DNA of 64,000 nucleotides from Methanomassiliicoccaceae archaeon UBA472 (GTDB lineage: Archaea > Thermoplasmatota > Thermoplasmata > Methanomassiliicoccales > UBA472). The stretch covers positions 62,001 through 126,000 of the forward strand of contig DAML01000026.1 in the NCBI GenBank assembly GCA_002497075.1. The letters are read 5' to 3'. Below are positions 7,565 to 15,943 of this stretch, piece after piece. The notes beneath the pieces were generated by a model. That model ran no database searches. It was given only the letters and a program-made list of their open reading frames with translations, and was not told the origin of the DNA. A program made the position numbers and the translations under genes. Position 1 is the stretch's first letter; each line of letters opens with the position of its first letter.

Positions 7565-8023
7565 ATGGCAAGAATGCACGCCAGGAGAAGGGGTTCCTCC
7601 CGTTCTAGGAGGCCCCTGCTGACCGAGAACCCCGAGTGGGTCCCGCTGTCAAACGACGAGATAATCGAGATGGTGGTCAAGCTAGGGAAGGAAGGCATGA
7701 CCACCTCCAAGATCGGCATGGTCCTGAGGGACCAGCACGCTGTGCCCGGCGTAAGGCTGGCCACCGGCAAGACCGTTCTGGAGATCCTGAAGGAGAACGA
7801 CCTTACCCCCAAGCTTCCTGAGGACCTGATGGCCCTGATGAGGAAGGCCATCAACCTGAACCTGCACGTTCAGAACGGCAACCGCGGGGACTTTTCCAAC
7901 CGCCGCGGACTTCAGCTCGTGGAGTCCAAGATCAGGCGCTTGGTGAAGTACTACAAGCGGAAGGACATCCTGCCCGCCGACTGGAACTACTCTCTGAAGA
8001 ACGCCGAGCTGCTCATCGAGTGA
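7565..8023 (+). CDS. rps15: 30S ribosomal protein uS15
   Basis: Small-subunit ribosomal protein that binds 16S rRNA. The 152-residue product has the archaeal/eukaryotic N-terminal extension (MARMHARRRGSSRSRRP) and the conserved core motifs HVQNGNRGDFSNRRGLQLVE and SKIRRLVKYYKRKDILPADW. It is followed 7 bases later by the RecJ-like nuclease gene, a gene pairing seen in other archaea, so the two are probably cotranscribed. Confidence 0.96.
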   Translation: MARMHARRRGSSRSRRPLLTENPEWVPLSNDEIIEMVVKLGKEGMTTSKIGMVLRDQHAVPGVRLATGKTVLEILKENDLTPKLPEDLMALMRKAINLNLHVQNGNRGDFSNRRGLQLVESKIRRLVKYYKRKDILPADWNYSLKNAELLIE

Positions 8024-8030
8024 GTGGGAC

Positions 8031-9389
8031 ATGGACGCCGGCGTCCTTCCGGAAAACCTCTTAGTTCGATTTTCCTTAGCCGCGGCCGCGGTGCGCGAAT
8101 GCACCGAGGCCCGTGTTTTTTCTCACAACGACGCTGACGGCATCGGTGCCGCCAGTGTTCTCACCTCCATGCTGGTCCGGGCCGGAAAGGGCGCGCAGAC
8201 CACCAATTTGAGGAGCTTCGATCTCGCGGCAATACAGGCCAGCCTGGTCCCGGGCGTCGACCTGCTCATCGTGGCCGACATGGGCTCCAGCAATCTTACG
8301 GCCTTGGAAGCACTGGGGACCAAGGTCATCGTTCTCGACCACCACCGCCCGGAGAAGGACTCCGAGAAGGTAATGCACCTCAACCCGTCCGTTTTCGAGG
8401 TGGACGGTGCAAGATACGCATGCGCCAGCACGCTGTCGATGCTTTTGGCGGTAACAGTCGACGAGGCCAATTGGGACCTCCTGCCGCTGGCCTTCGCCGG
8501 AATGGTCGGCGACCGGCAGCATCAGCAGGGACTGAGCGGAGTGAACGCTCACCTGTACAACGAGGGGAGCAAGCGGAACCTGGTTCAGGAGAAGAAGGGC
8601 TCGCTGCTTCCTCCGGGACCTGTCGGCGAAGGGCTCATGCGAACCATGCACCCCTTCATAAGAGGGGTGAGCGGAGATCCCGAGGGAATAGCTCGGCTGC
8701 TGCAGGAGGCGAACGTGAGAGCGGAGAGCACCTGGGACGGTCTGGACGAGGGAGGAAGGAGGCGTCTGTCCTCTCTGATCTCCCTGCGCCTGCTGGAACA
8801 GGGCTGTTCGCTCGGCAGCCTTGAGGATGAGCTCGCCCCAGACTACTTCTTCCCCCAGGACAACTCCCGGGCTTATCTTTTAACTCGTTTGATAAACGCC
8901 TGCGGGCGGGTGGACGAAACGTCGCTCGGACTGGCCCTGCTGCTCGGTCAGAAGGATGCCAGGGAGCGCGCCGAATCATTGGTCAAGGAATATGACGAGA
9001 TGCTGCTGAACGCCGCCAAGCGGACGGCGGAGCGCGGATTGTCCAAGGAGATCGCCATCCAGCACTTCGAGTCGCCGCACAAGGAAGTGTCGAGCGAACT
9101 GTGCGGACTGGTGATGCAGTGGGTGGGCGACCAGGACAAGGCCACCATCTGCCTGACGCGCATGGACAAGGAGTTCAAGGTGTCCTCCCGCGGAACGCGG
9201 AAACTGGTGGACAAGGACGGTCTTGACCTGTCCGTGGCCATGAGGGACGCCGCCGCTTCCGTGGGCGGCGTGGGCGGCGGCCATAACATTGCCAGCGGTG
9301 CGACGATACCTTTGGGAAAGGACATAGATTTCCTTCAGGCGCTTGACGCCATCATAGCAAAACAGATGAACCGGGTCAGCGCCAAGTGA
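8031..9389 (+). CDS. DHH-family RecJ-like single-strand exonuclease (GAN-type)
   Basis: Phosphoesterase of the DHH/DHHA1 superfamily, 452 residues. Catalytic motifs are FSHNDADGIGAAS near residue 33, IVADMGSS, the DHH signature VIVLDHHRP near residue 103, and the C-terminal DHHA1 motif GGVGGGHNIASGATIP. Archaeal members act as single-strand nucleases; some bind GINS at the replication fork (GAN), others work in RNA turnover, and sequence alone does not separate these. It follows rps15 directly and converges on kae1 with a 14-base overlap of the 3' ends. Confidence 0.87.
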   Translation: MDAGVLPENLLVRFSLAAAAVRECTEARVFSHNDADGIGAASVLTSMLVRAGKGAQTTNLRSFDLAAIQASLVPGVDLLIVADMGSSNLTALEALGTKVIVLDHHRPEKDSEKVMHLNPSVFEVDGARYACASTLSMLLAVTVDEANWDLLPLAFAGMVGDRQHQQGLSGVNAHLYNEGSKRNLVQEKKGSLLPPGPVGEGLMRTMHPFIRGVSGDPEGIARLLQEANVRAESTWDGLDEGGRRRLSSLISLRLLEQGCSLGSLEDELAPDYFFPQDNSRAYLLTRLINACGRVDETSLGLALLLGQKDARERAESLVKEYDEMLLNAAKRTAERGLSKEIAIQHFESPHKEVSSELCGLVMQWVGDQDKATICLTRMDKEFKVSSRGTRKLVDKDGLDLSVAMRDAAASVGGVGGGHNIASGATIPLGKDIDFLQALDAIIAKQMNRVSAK

Positions 9390-10356
9390 CCTCTACCTGG
9401 TCGGTTCGGAAGCGCTGGTCGACCGTGGTAGTTTCCATGGGATGTTCTATCCCGGCCTCATGCATCACCAGACCGGTCCAGGCGATCATTGCGCCATTGT
9501 CCATGCATAGCGTCCGGTCAGGAACGAACATGCGGGCACCGCGCGCTTCGGCCATCTCCTGCACCATGCGCTGCAGCCGTTTGTTCTGGACCACGCCTCC
9601 GCCCAGAAGGACCTCCCCCTTCTCCACGTGGGCCATGGCGCGTTCCGTCACCTCCGTGAGCATGGCGAAGCAGGTCTCCTGAATACTGAAGCAGATGTCC
9701 TCGATACTTTCGCCCTTGTTACGATGGGCGACGGCGGCCGTCAGAATTCCGGAGAAGGCCATGTCCATGCCTTTGACGGAGTACGGCAGATCGAGCAGCT
9801 TGCTGCCCTGGGCGGCCGCCTTCTCGATCTTCGGGCCGGCGTAATAGCCTAGGCCAATTTCCCGTCCGAGCTTGTCCAGCATGTTGCCGATGCCGATATC
9901 GAGCGTTTCGCCGAATATGCGGTAGCGGCCGTTGGCGAAGGCGATGACCTGGGTGTTTCCCCCGGAGGCGTACAGGAGCACGGGGTCCTGGGCCTCGGTC
10001 TTGATCCTGCCGATCTCCAAGTGGGAGATGCAGTGGTTCACGCCAACTATGGGAACGTTGAGCGATAGCGATAGAGCGCGGGCGCCGGTGGCGACGGTAC
10101 GCAGGCAGGGCCCTAATCCAGGACCTTTGGAGAAGCAGACCAGGCCGATGTCCTTGAACTTCAGTCCCGATCTGTCGATGGCCTGGCGGACCAGGGGGAC
10201 GAGACGCTCGGCGTGGTGATTGGCCGCCTCGCGGGGATGGATGCCGCCTTCGGCCGGACGGTACATCTCCAGCTCGTTGGCGAGAACGTTTCCTTTGCCG
10301 TCCACGATGCCCACGCCCACGGTGTGGGCGGTCCCCTCGATTCCCAGACAGTACAT
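9376..10356 (-). CDS. kae1: KEOPS complex catalytic subunit Kae1 (tRNA t6A threonylcarbamoyltransferase)
   Basis: Transfers the threonylcarbamoyl group to A37 of ANN-decoding tRNAs within KEOPS. The 326-residue ASKHA-fold protein shows HPREAANHHAERL, the metal-binding NHCISHLE motif (two histidines four apart), LLYASGGNTQVIAF and a late GGVVQNKRLQRM. It is not fused to the Bud32 kinase, which many archaea join to Kae1, so Bud32 should be encoded elsewhere. ATG 10356 gives the usual MYCLGIEGTAHT start. The glutaredoxin-like gene lies just upstream on the same strand. Confidence 0.95.
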   Translation of the reverse strand: MYCLGIEGTAHTVGVGIVDGKGNVLANELEMYRPAEGGIHPREAANHHAERLVPLVRQAIDRSGLKFKDIGLVCFSKGPGLGPCLRTVATGARALSLSLNVPIVGVNHCISHLEIGRIKTEAQDPVLLYASGGNTQVIAFANGRYRIFGETLDIGIGNMLDKLGREIGLGYYAGPKIEKAAAQGSKLLDLPYSVKGMDMAFSGILTAAVAHRNKGESIEDICFSIQETCFAMLTEVTERAMAHVEKGEVLLGGGVVQNKRLQRMVQEMAEARGARMFVPDRTLCMDNGAMIAWTGLVMHEAGIEHPMETTTVDQRFRTDQVEVTWR

Positions 10357-10367
10357 GGATGTCTGGC

Positions 10368-10598
10368 TTAAGCCAGCTCCTTGAGCTTGTTGATGATGAT
10401 GATGGCTCCCTCGAACACCTCGTCATCAACGACCAGAATGGGAAGGTTCTTGTTGAGGAGCTCGTAATAAGCGGCTTCCGCCAGACCGTCAGCATCGGAC
10501 GTGTTCACGATGCGCGGCTGGACGCCTTCCGGCATGTGGGACTTGACGTAATCGCACTTTTGGCAGTCGGGTTTGGTGAAGAGGATGATCTCCGTCAT
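10368..10598 (-). CDS. glutaredoxin/thioredoxin-like small redox protein
   Basis: A 76-residue thioredoxin-fold protein. The N-terminal strand TEIILFTKPDCQKCDYVKS carries a CxxC active site (Cys-Gln-Lys-Cys, about residues 12-15). The cis-proline segment NLPILVVDDEVF and the closing helix are also present, so the domain is complete though short. It would act as a disulfide reductase or electron carrier, partner unknown. It lies 11 bases upstream of kae1 on the same strand and may share its transcript. A T/A-rich TATA-like stretch (TTTTTATTAC on the minus strand) lies about 25-35 bases upstream. Confidence 0.8.
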   Translation of the reverse strand: MTEIILFTKPDCQKCDYVKSHMPEGVQPRIVNTSDADGLAEAAYYELLNKNLPILVVDDEVFEGAIIIINKLKELA

Positions 10599-10728
10599 TT
10601 AGCTCATTGGATGCAAGAGGGAGCTAGTAATAAAAATTTGCCCGTGGAACCAGGACACCAGACTATGGATCGAGGGGCGGCGGACGACGAAAGGCATATC
10701 AATTAGAACAACTTACGGCCAATTCCAA

Positions 10729-10804
10729 GGGCTCATGGTCTAGCGGTTATGACGTCTCCCTGACACGGAGAAGGTCTCCGGTTCAAATCCGGATGAGCCC
10801 ACCA
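10729..10804 (+). tRNA. tRNA-Val (anticodon GAC), CCA encoded
   Basis: The cloverleaf can be drawn by eye. Acceptor arms GGGCTCA/TGAGCCC pair perfectly; the anticodon stem is TCTCC/GGAGA with loop CTGACAC giving anticodon GAC (valine GUC); the T arm is TCCGG-TTCAAAT-CCGGA. Discriminator A is followed by genomic CCA. No intron. A T-rich stretch follows, suitable for termination. It lies between the glutaredoxin-like gene and the NHEJ ligase gene. Confidence 0.95.
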
Positions 10805-10876
10805 AAATCATCATCATTTCTTCAATTTTTTCTTAACAAAATATATCCTATTGCATGACCGCGCTCCCCAACCCAT

Positions 10877-11839
10877 TCATGACCGATCGGATTGTGGCTT
10901 TATGGGAGCCAGTGTCTCGGACGTGCAGTCTCGGGGGTCCTTGTCCGTTCTCATCCGTAGGAAGGATGGAGCCCTCAGATGTCCATCCTTGGTCATGAGT
11001 AGATATTCGATCTCCGCGACCAGCTCGGGACGGACCCATATTATCGGATGTTTAGGAACATTCCGCACCGGAGGCTCCTCAATCACGATATTGTCCAGGA
11101 TCGTTCTCAGCTCATTGAGGAACTTTTCTGTGAATCCGGTCCCTACCCGCCCTATGTAAGTTAGCTCATGGTCAAAGTAGAGTCCAATGGCGAGTGCTGA
11201 AATAGCCCGCTTTTCCGAGGTGAAACCGACGATGACGCAATCGACCGTCTTCAGCGCCTTGATCTTGAGCCAGGAACTTGAACGCCTACCAGGCTCGTAA
11301 GGTGAATCCATCCGTTTGGCCATGACCCCCTCGAGCTTCCTTTCCTCGACAATGGTCCACAGACGGCGCCCGTATCTGGTGGTCACGATCAGCTACAGAC
11401 GCTCATCATCACCCAATGTGGCGCTCAAAATGTCCTTCCGCTCTTCTAGGGGCAGCGCAGTGATATCCCTGCCCTCAAGTTCCAGCATGTCGAAGACGAC
11501 GTAGGTGGCCGGATGCTGCGAGCTCAGCAGGCCTGCCATGCTGGTGCGGGACTGCTCCCGCTTCTGCAACAGGGAGAAGGAGGGGTTGCCATGACCGTCA
11601 TACACCACTATCTCACCGTCCAGCACGCATGACGTCGCCCTGATGCTGTCCCTGAAGGAAAACTCCGGATACCGCTCCCCGATCTCGTGGTCCCGCCTGT
11701 TCACGAACCTTAGGCCGGAATTCACATAGCATATCGCCCTGGTCCCGTCCATCTTCGGTTCGAAAAGGAATCCCTGGGCGTCCAGGTCCTCGGGGGCCCC
11801 CAGTCTGGCCAGCATCGGCCGGTACCCGTTAGGCCTCAA
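10877..11839 (-). CDS. LigD-type ATP-dependent DNA ligase with an in-frame TAG at codon 149
   Basis: NHEJ-type ligase that seals double-strand breaks. The first 148 codons give motif I (FEPKMDGTRA, adenylated Lys29) and motif III (TYVVFDMLELEG). A TAG follows at 11393-11395, and the same frame continues with LIVTTRYGRRLW, motif IV (LEGVMAKR), PYEPGRRSSSWLKIK (motif V) and an OB fold to a TGA at 10877. The whole is 320 codons, normal for a stand-alone LigD ligase domain. Stopping at TAG would remove motifs IV and V and the OB fold, leaving an inactive fragment. Readthrough or pyrrolysine insertion would give a full enzyme; a CAG-to-TAG mutation or sequence error is the alternative. The TTG start overlaps the ku stop by 11 bases. 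Confidence 0.85.
11393..11395 (-). other. in-frame TAG codon inside the DNA ligase gene
   Basis: The context is GAG-CGT-CTG-TAG-CTG-ATC-GTG on the minus strand. Family similarity continues without frame change on both sides. In pyrrolysine-encoding archaea TAG can be decoded as Pyl; whether this organism has the pyl genes is not visible in this window. Confidence 0.8.
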
Positions 11840-12596
11840 GGCTCTGCCTCAATGCGTCCATGAGGTTCTCTTCGGGCGTCTCCATCTCCTTCGCCTCGAT
11901 CACCACCAGCTCCTTCCTGTCTCTCTTGGCGACAGCGCTCTTCAGATGCTCCATGAACTCGTCCTTGAAACGCGAGTTGTCGAACCGGGGCACGCTCAGC
12001 TTATCGACCAGAGCCACGGCCAGCTCCAGCTCCTGGTCCTTGATCGGGACCTTTTCGTTGACGTTCTCCACCTCGTCGACGCTCCCAAGCTCGTACGAAT
12101 AATTTAGGGTGCTAAGGAGCAGCCCCCTGCTGTATGGCGAGACGATGCAGGTGTATTCCTTCTCCCTCATAACGAAGCGCCCGACCGCTTCCTTTTTCGA
12201 AGCCTTCAATGCCTGAGCGAAAATGAAGAAGGCCTTCTCCTTCTTCTTCGAGGGACCGATGAAATAGTGAGAATCGAGAAGGACCCTGTCCACCTGCCCC
12301 AGGGGAATGAACTCCACTATCTCGATCTGGTCGCTCTTCTCCGGCCTGAACTTTTCAAGCTCCTCCTTGGTGAAAAGGAAGAACGACCCCGGCTCCACCT
12401 CCAACCCTTTCACTATCTCCGACCATGGCACTTCCTGGTCATGCAGCTTGCAGAAGCGACGGTATTCTATCGGCCCCTGGTCCTTGCCATGCATCAATTT
12501 GAACCCTGGCGCGGTGGAGCGATCGACCGTGGAGTACAGCTTGACAGGTATGTTGACCATCCCGAAGGACAATGAACCGGACCAGATCGGCCTCAT
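11829..12596 (-). CDS. ku: Ku protein (prokaryotic NHEJ end-binding factor)
   Basis: Homodimeric ring that binds broken DNA ends and recruits the ligase. The 255-residue length and start MRPIWSGSLSFGMVNIPVKL are classic for bacterial-type Ku, as are FKLMHGKDQGPIEYRRFCK and FIGPSKKKEKAF in the core domain. The C-terminal tail is acidic and helical rather than lysine-rich. The ligase gene begins inside its last codons, so the two form a minimal NHEJ operon. No polymerase or phosphoesterase domain of LigD lies nearby. Such cassettes occur in only some archaea (Methanocella is an example), so acquisition from bacteria is plausible. Confidence 0.95.
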   Translation of the reverse strand: MRPIWSGSLSFGMVNIPVKLYSTVDRSTAPGFKLMHGKDQGPIEYRRFCKLHDQEVPWSEIVKGLEVEPGSFFLFTKEELEKFRPEKSDQIEIVEFIPLGQVDRVLLDSHYFIGPSKKKEKAFFIFAQALKASKKEAVGRFVMREKEYTCIVSPYSRGLLLSTLNYSYELGSVDEVENVNEKVPIKDQELELAVALVDKLSVPRFDNSRFKDEFMEHLKSAVAKRDRKELVVIEAKEMETPEENLMDALRQSLEA

Positions 12597-12779
12597 GTTA
12601 TCACGGTAATAACACTCTCACCCGAACGGATAAGAATTTTGGTGATTTGGTACACGGACTGCTGCCTTTCCAGTTCCATCAGCTCACGCTCGGTGCATTC
12701 AGCCAAGACCATCTGGACGGTTCAATTTTCGATCGTTCGACTATCTCCCAGCCCTTCCCAAGGGATTCACCTGATCGTA

Positions 12780-13208
12780 TCATTCATTGAATTTCATCTT
12801 CCCGTTCTTGTCCACGGGCGTGAAGGGATTGTAGGCAACCTCCCAGATATGCCCGTCGAAGTCCTGGAATTTGGACGAGTAACCTCCCCAGAAGACCTTC
12901 TGAGGCGGCTTGATCACCTTTGCTCCGAGCTGTGTTGCCTTGGCCACGAACTCGTCCACCTCCATCTCGTTGCGCAAGTTCATGGCCAGGGTGACCCCTC
13001 GGAACCCTGTCCCCTCCGGGGATACCCCGGCGTCATCAGCCATGGCGTCCCAGGGATAGAGCCCCAGCACCGTCCCTCCCGTATTGAACCAGACGATATC
13101 ATCATCGCTCTTCGCGGACATTACGAACCCCAGTCCCCCGTAGAATGCGGCCGACCGCTTCAGGTCCCTCACGCCCAGGGTTATGATGCTCACTATCCGG
13201 GACGGCAT
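12780..13208 (-). CDS. VOC-family (glyoxalase/dioxygenase-like) protein
   Basis: The 142-residue product has the paired beta-alpha-beta pattern of the vicinal oxygen chelate fold: VSIITLGVRDLKRSAAFYGG at the start, VWFNTGGTVLGLYPWD, then VAKATQLGAKVIKPPQ and FQDFDGHIWEVAYNPF at the end with the conserved DG-H-WE signature. It may be a glyoxalase, an isomerase or an antibiotic-binding protein; the sequence does not decide. ATG 13208 is preferred because the longer frame adds 36 residues without family character. Confidence 0.82.
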   Translation of the reverse strand: MPSRIVSIITLGVRDLKRSAAFYGGLGFVMSAKSDDDIVWFNTGGTVLGLYPWDAMADDAGVSPEGTGFRGVTLAMNLRNEMEVDEFVAKATQLGAKVIKPPQKVFWGGYSSKFQDFDGHIWEVAYNPFTPVDKNGKMKFNE

Positions 13209-13343
13209 GATATGAGGATCGAGTCTTTGAATAATCAATTTACTTGCCCATTGGACGCGTTGAACATCAAGACCGTTCCTCATTGTAAAGGGATTGGGAG
13301 CGTCTATGACAGCCATTAAATATCAACGGTAGTAACTTCTAAG

Positions 13344-13418
13344 ATGATGTTCTGGGAACAATTTCTCGACGTCTGGGAAATGTTTGGATCGATAGCCGAG
13401 AGGGGGCTGCCGAGATGA
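13344..13418 (+). CDS. micro-ORF of 24 codons overlapping the phosphatase start
   Basis: Starting at ATG 13344 or 13347, the frame encodes a short acidic, aromatic peptide (FWEQFLDVWEMFGSIAERG within it). Its TGA overlaps the ATG of the phosphatase gene as ATGA, the same coupling used by many real gene pairs in this window. It may be a leader peptide or chance; there is no clear ribosome site. Confidence 0.3.
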   Translation: MMFWEQFLDVWEMFGSIAERGLPR

Positions 13419-13837
13419 ACTGGATAGACCAATATGTGGCGGTGGGAAGCTGGAAGTCCGTTTTCTTGATCGACAACTTGAAGAAAGAGGACATCGACCT
13501 GATCATCGACGCTCGCACATTGTTCGACGTGGCCCATGGTCGTCCAAAGAAACCTTTGGTCAATAAGGTACTGAAAGCTGGCGATATGATCGAGGCGCTG
13601 ACGCACTTCGATGCCAAGGTGCTGATCCACTGTACGGAAGGCATTGATAGGACCTCGTTCGTGGCCATGGTCTATGTCAGCAAGAAATATGACCTGCCTT
13701 ACCGGGAAGCATATGAATTCGTTAAAAGCAAGCGACCGGAGACCATCTTTCATTGGGATTGGATGGAGATGCTCGGTGACCGCATGTCGAGGGTGATCGA
13801 CGTCATTGACTTTTCCATGAACGACGGACCGTCTTGA
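13415..13837 (+). CDS. dual-specificity / protein-tyrosine phosphatase-like protein
   Basis: A compact 140-residue phosphatase. The signature IHCTEGIDRTSF contains the CX5R active site (Cys73, Arg79), and the general-acid candidate lies in the segment around IIDARTLFD. It probably dephosphorylates protein tyrosine/serine or a small phosphoester in the cytoplasm. The gene stands alone, with the insertion sequence about 55 bases beyond its stop, so the original downstream neighbour has been displaced. Confidence 0.8.
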   Translation: MNWIDQYVAVGSWKSVFLIDNLKKEDIDLIIDARTLFDVAHGRPKKPLVNKVLKAGDMIEALTHFDAKVLIHCTEGIDRTSFVAMVYVSKKYDLPYREAYEFVKSKRPETIFHWDWMEMLGDRMSRVIDVIDFSMNDGPS

Positions 13838-13891
13838 CCGGAGGTTAGCCGGTCGGTACTATGACCTAGCATTTATCGTTTCAACTATTAA

Positions 13892-13908
13892 GGCCTTGTT
13901 GCAAAATT
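13892..13908. repeat. left terminal inverted repeat of the insertion sequence
   Basis: GGCCTTGTTGCAAAATT, matching the complement of 14997-15013 at all 17 positions. The transposase stop codon (TAA on the minus strand) falls at its inner edge. Confidence 0.9.
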
Positions 13909-14915
13909 ACTGTGACCAGGCGAGCCCGGTCACTGCCATTTGATGCAGGTTGAACATGATGAGCTTGCAACGAACCTCGTTTTCCCGCGCGTCACTTTTC
14001 CGGCATCGGACACGATGACCGAACAGATTGCCGATCATGCTGAACACTGTTTCAGCATGATTGCGCTTCGCCGTCAAAGCGGCGAAGCGCTGCGGGAACT
14101 GCTTGGCGAAGAAGACCAGCTTGTTGTAGTTGACCCGATGTTCCATCAGGCCCTTGGCGTTCTTTTTGATCTTATGCAGCGGTGTCGCCCCGTGCAGCCT
14201 CGCCGTGGTAGGCCGAATCGGCCAGGCTGCGAGTCGGGGCGACGTTCTTCGGCAATCGTTCCCAGACATCCGAGAACACCTGGCTGTCATGCACGTTCGA
14301 AGCGGTCAATTCGTAGCTCAGGACGAGGAAGCGGTCGACCTCGATGGCGGCGTGCGTCTTCACCCAGTCCTCGTTCGGACGGTGCGCGTATAGCGTCTCG
14401 CGCCATCCGCGCTTGCGACCGGAATAGCCGGTCGCATCGGTCGCTGCGATAACGTTTCTTTTCGGCAGACGCTCCATGAAGAACGAGAAAAACCTCTCCA
14501 GCAACGATGTCCAGCGTCGGCTGGACATCGCCCGGCAGAGCACGGAATGATCCGGTACGCGGTCGATCCGGAAGTACCAGCTCAGCATGTTCAACAGACC
14601 TTCCGCATCGCGGAAGGTCGTGCGAAAGAGCTGCTGGATAAGGAAACCGATCATGATCGTCCGTTCATTGGAAGAGGGTCGGCCGACCCTCTTCCTTCGC
14701 TGCCAGAAAGGGAACGAATCAACGTTCCAACGGATAGCTTCCATAGCCAGCTGCAACCGGTGCGCCTCGACCTCAGAGCATCGACCGAGGTCGATGCTGA
14801 AGGTGTCGAGGCGAGACTGACCGTCAAACTTGAATATGTCGGATGTTGTTTCTACGACCGTGGCAACCAATCCAGTCACCTTCCTTGAACAGCTGGCGAA
14901 TGGATTGGACCACAC
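13907..14915 (-). pseudogene. DDE transposase, frameshifted
   Basis: From the right end the frame encodes about 245 residues, including FPFWQRRKRVGRPSSNERT, the first catalytic region (NVIAATDATGYSGRKRG) and the second (RSLADSAYHGEA). It then leaves sense near 14180-14190. The neighbouring frame resumes with LHGATPLHKIKKNAKG and continues through the catalytic glutamate region (RNHAETVFSMIGNLFG) to the stop inside the left repeat. A one-base indel or small out-of-frame deletion between the second and third catalytic residues explains this. No slippery site typical of programmed frameshifting is evident, so the copy is probably inactive unless the shift is a sequence error. Confidence 0.8.
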
Positions 14916-14996
14916 TTAAATATTTTGTAATCAATATTGATAACAATATAAAATACTTAGAATTCAATTATTTGGCGTTGGCAAAGTGTCAGGTTG

Positions 14997-15013
14997 AATT
15001 TTGCAACAAGGCC
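14997..15013. repeat. right terminal inverted repeat of the insertion sequence
   Basis: AATTTTGCAACAAGGCC, the exact complement of 13892-13908. Confidence 0.9.
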
Positions 15014-15182
15014 CATCATTATAGATAATATATACCGTATTATAAATTAAATGATTTGGTGCAATTATGGAACGATAGCCGAGTTTTGATCGAGCTGCGG
15101 CCCCATTATCGCATTTTCGTTCCGCTGGTCATAATCTTTTTAATGACCCGATAGGCTATGTTCGATCATCGAAGAAGGGGGA

Positions 15183-15872
15183 ATGGATACCATGGAGAGA
15201 ATGAAGATCGTTCTGCACATACAGACCAGCCTGGACGCCCGGGCCACCGGTTTCGATATCGACATGGGCACCTACTATCAGTTGGCGGAGACGTTCGAGC
15301 CGGACGGCATCATCTCCGGGGCCGACACCTTCCTGGCCGCCCCGATGTCGGAAGAGGTTCCCGATTGGTCTTACGAAGTGGCCAAGAACTTCCCCAGCTG
15401 CTCCCGTTCCGTCATTGCCATAGTGGACAGCAAGGGAAGGGTGCGCAATTGGAGCGCCATCAAGAAGCAGCCCTTCTGGAAGACGCCTGTGGCCCTCTGC
15501 TCCCGCTCCACTCCTAAAGAATATCTGCAATACCTGAAGGGGGAAGGAATAGACACCATAATCGCCGGCAAGGAGCGGGTGGACCTCAAGAAGGCGTTGA
15601 AGGAGCTTCAGGCCAAATTCGGATTGTACACCTTGCGCATAGACAGCGGGGGAACCCTGTCCGCGATATTGCTCAAGGAAGGATTGATCGACGAGATCAG
15701 CGTCATTCTCAGTCCATGCACAGTCGGGAATCCCAACAGCGCTCATTTCATCAATCCCACCGTATCCGAACTGCCTGAGCCATGTCAACTAAAGCTAAGG
15801 CACCTGCAGGAACTTAAGAACGGACTGGTCTGGCTGAAGTATGATGTTATCAAGAAAAGAAAGAAAAAATGA
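15183..15872 (+). CDS. RibD C-terminal-domain reductase (DHFR-like)
   Basis: A 229-residue protein of the RibD_C/dihydrofolate reductase fold. The opening KIVLHIQTSLDARATGFDID gives the substrate-binding strand, GIISGADTFL follows, and the NADPH-binding core includes GIDTIIAGKERVDLKKAL and IDSGGTLSAILLKEGLIDEI. Archaeal relatives reduce the diaminopyrimidine intermediate of riboflavin synthesis, but this family also contains reductases of unknown substrate and the match here is not close enough to choose. Three ATGs (15183, 15192, 15201) are possible starts. The tail is very lysine-rich (KKRKKK). Confidence 0.75.
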   Translation: MDTMERMKIVLHIQTSLDARATGFDIDMGTYYQLAETFEPDGIISGADTFLAAPMSEEVPDWSYEVAKNFPSCSRSVIAIVDSKGRVRNWSAIKKQPFWKTPVALCSRSTPKEYLQYLKGEGIDTIIAGKERVDLKKALKELQAKFGLYTLRIDSGGTLSAILLKEGLIDEISVILSPCTVGNPNSAHFINPTVSELPEPCQLKLRHLQELKNGLVWLKYDVIKKRKKK

Positions 15873-15943
15873 GAGATCGCGGGTTAGGACCGGCTGTCGT
15901 GCCCTACCGAACTCCCCTCTGGTATCGAGTTGTTAGTTGCATC

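Larger units (their letters stand above)
13892..15013 (-). mobile_element. insertion sequence (IS4/IS5-like), about 1.12 kb, with broken transposase
   Basis: The element is bounded by perfect 17-bp inverted repeats (GGCCTTGTTGCAAAATT at the left, its complement at the right). It contains one DDE transposase frame on the minus strand and an AT-rich stretch of about 80 bases between the transposase start and the right end. No target-site duplication is obvious from the flanks. The insertion lies between the phosphatase and RibD-like genes and disrupts neither. Confidence 0.85.
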
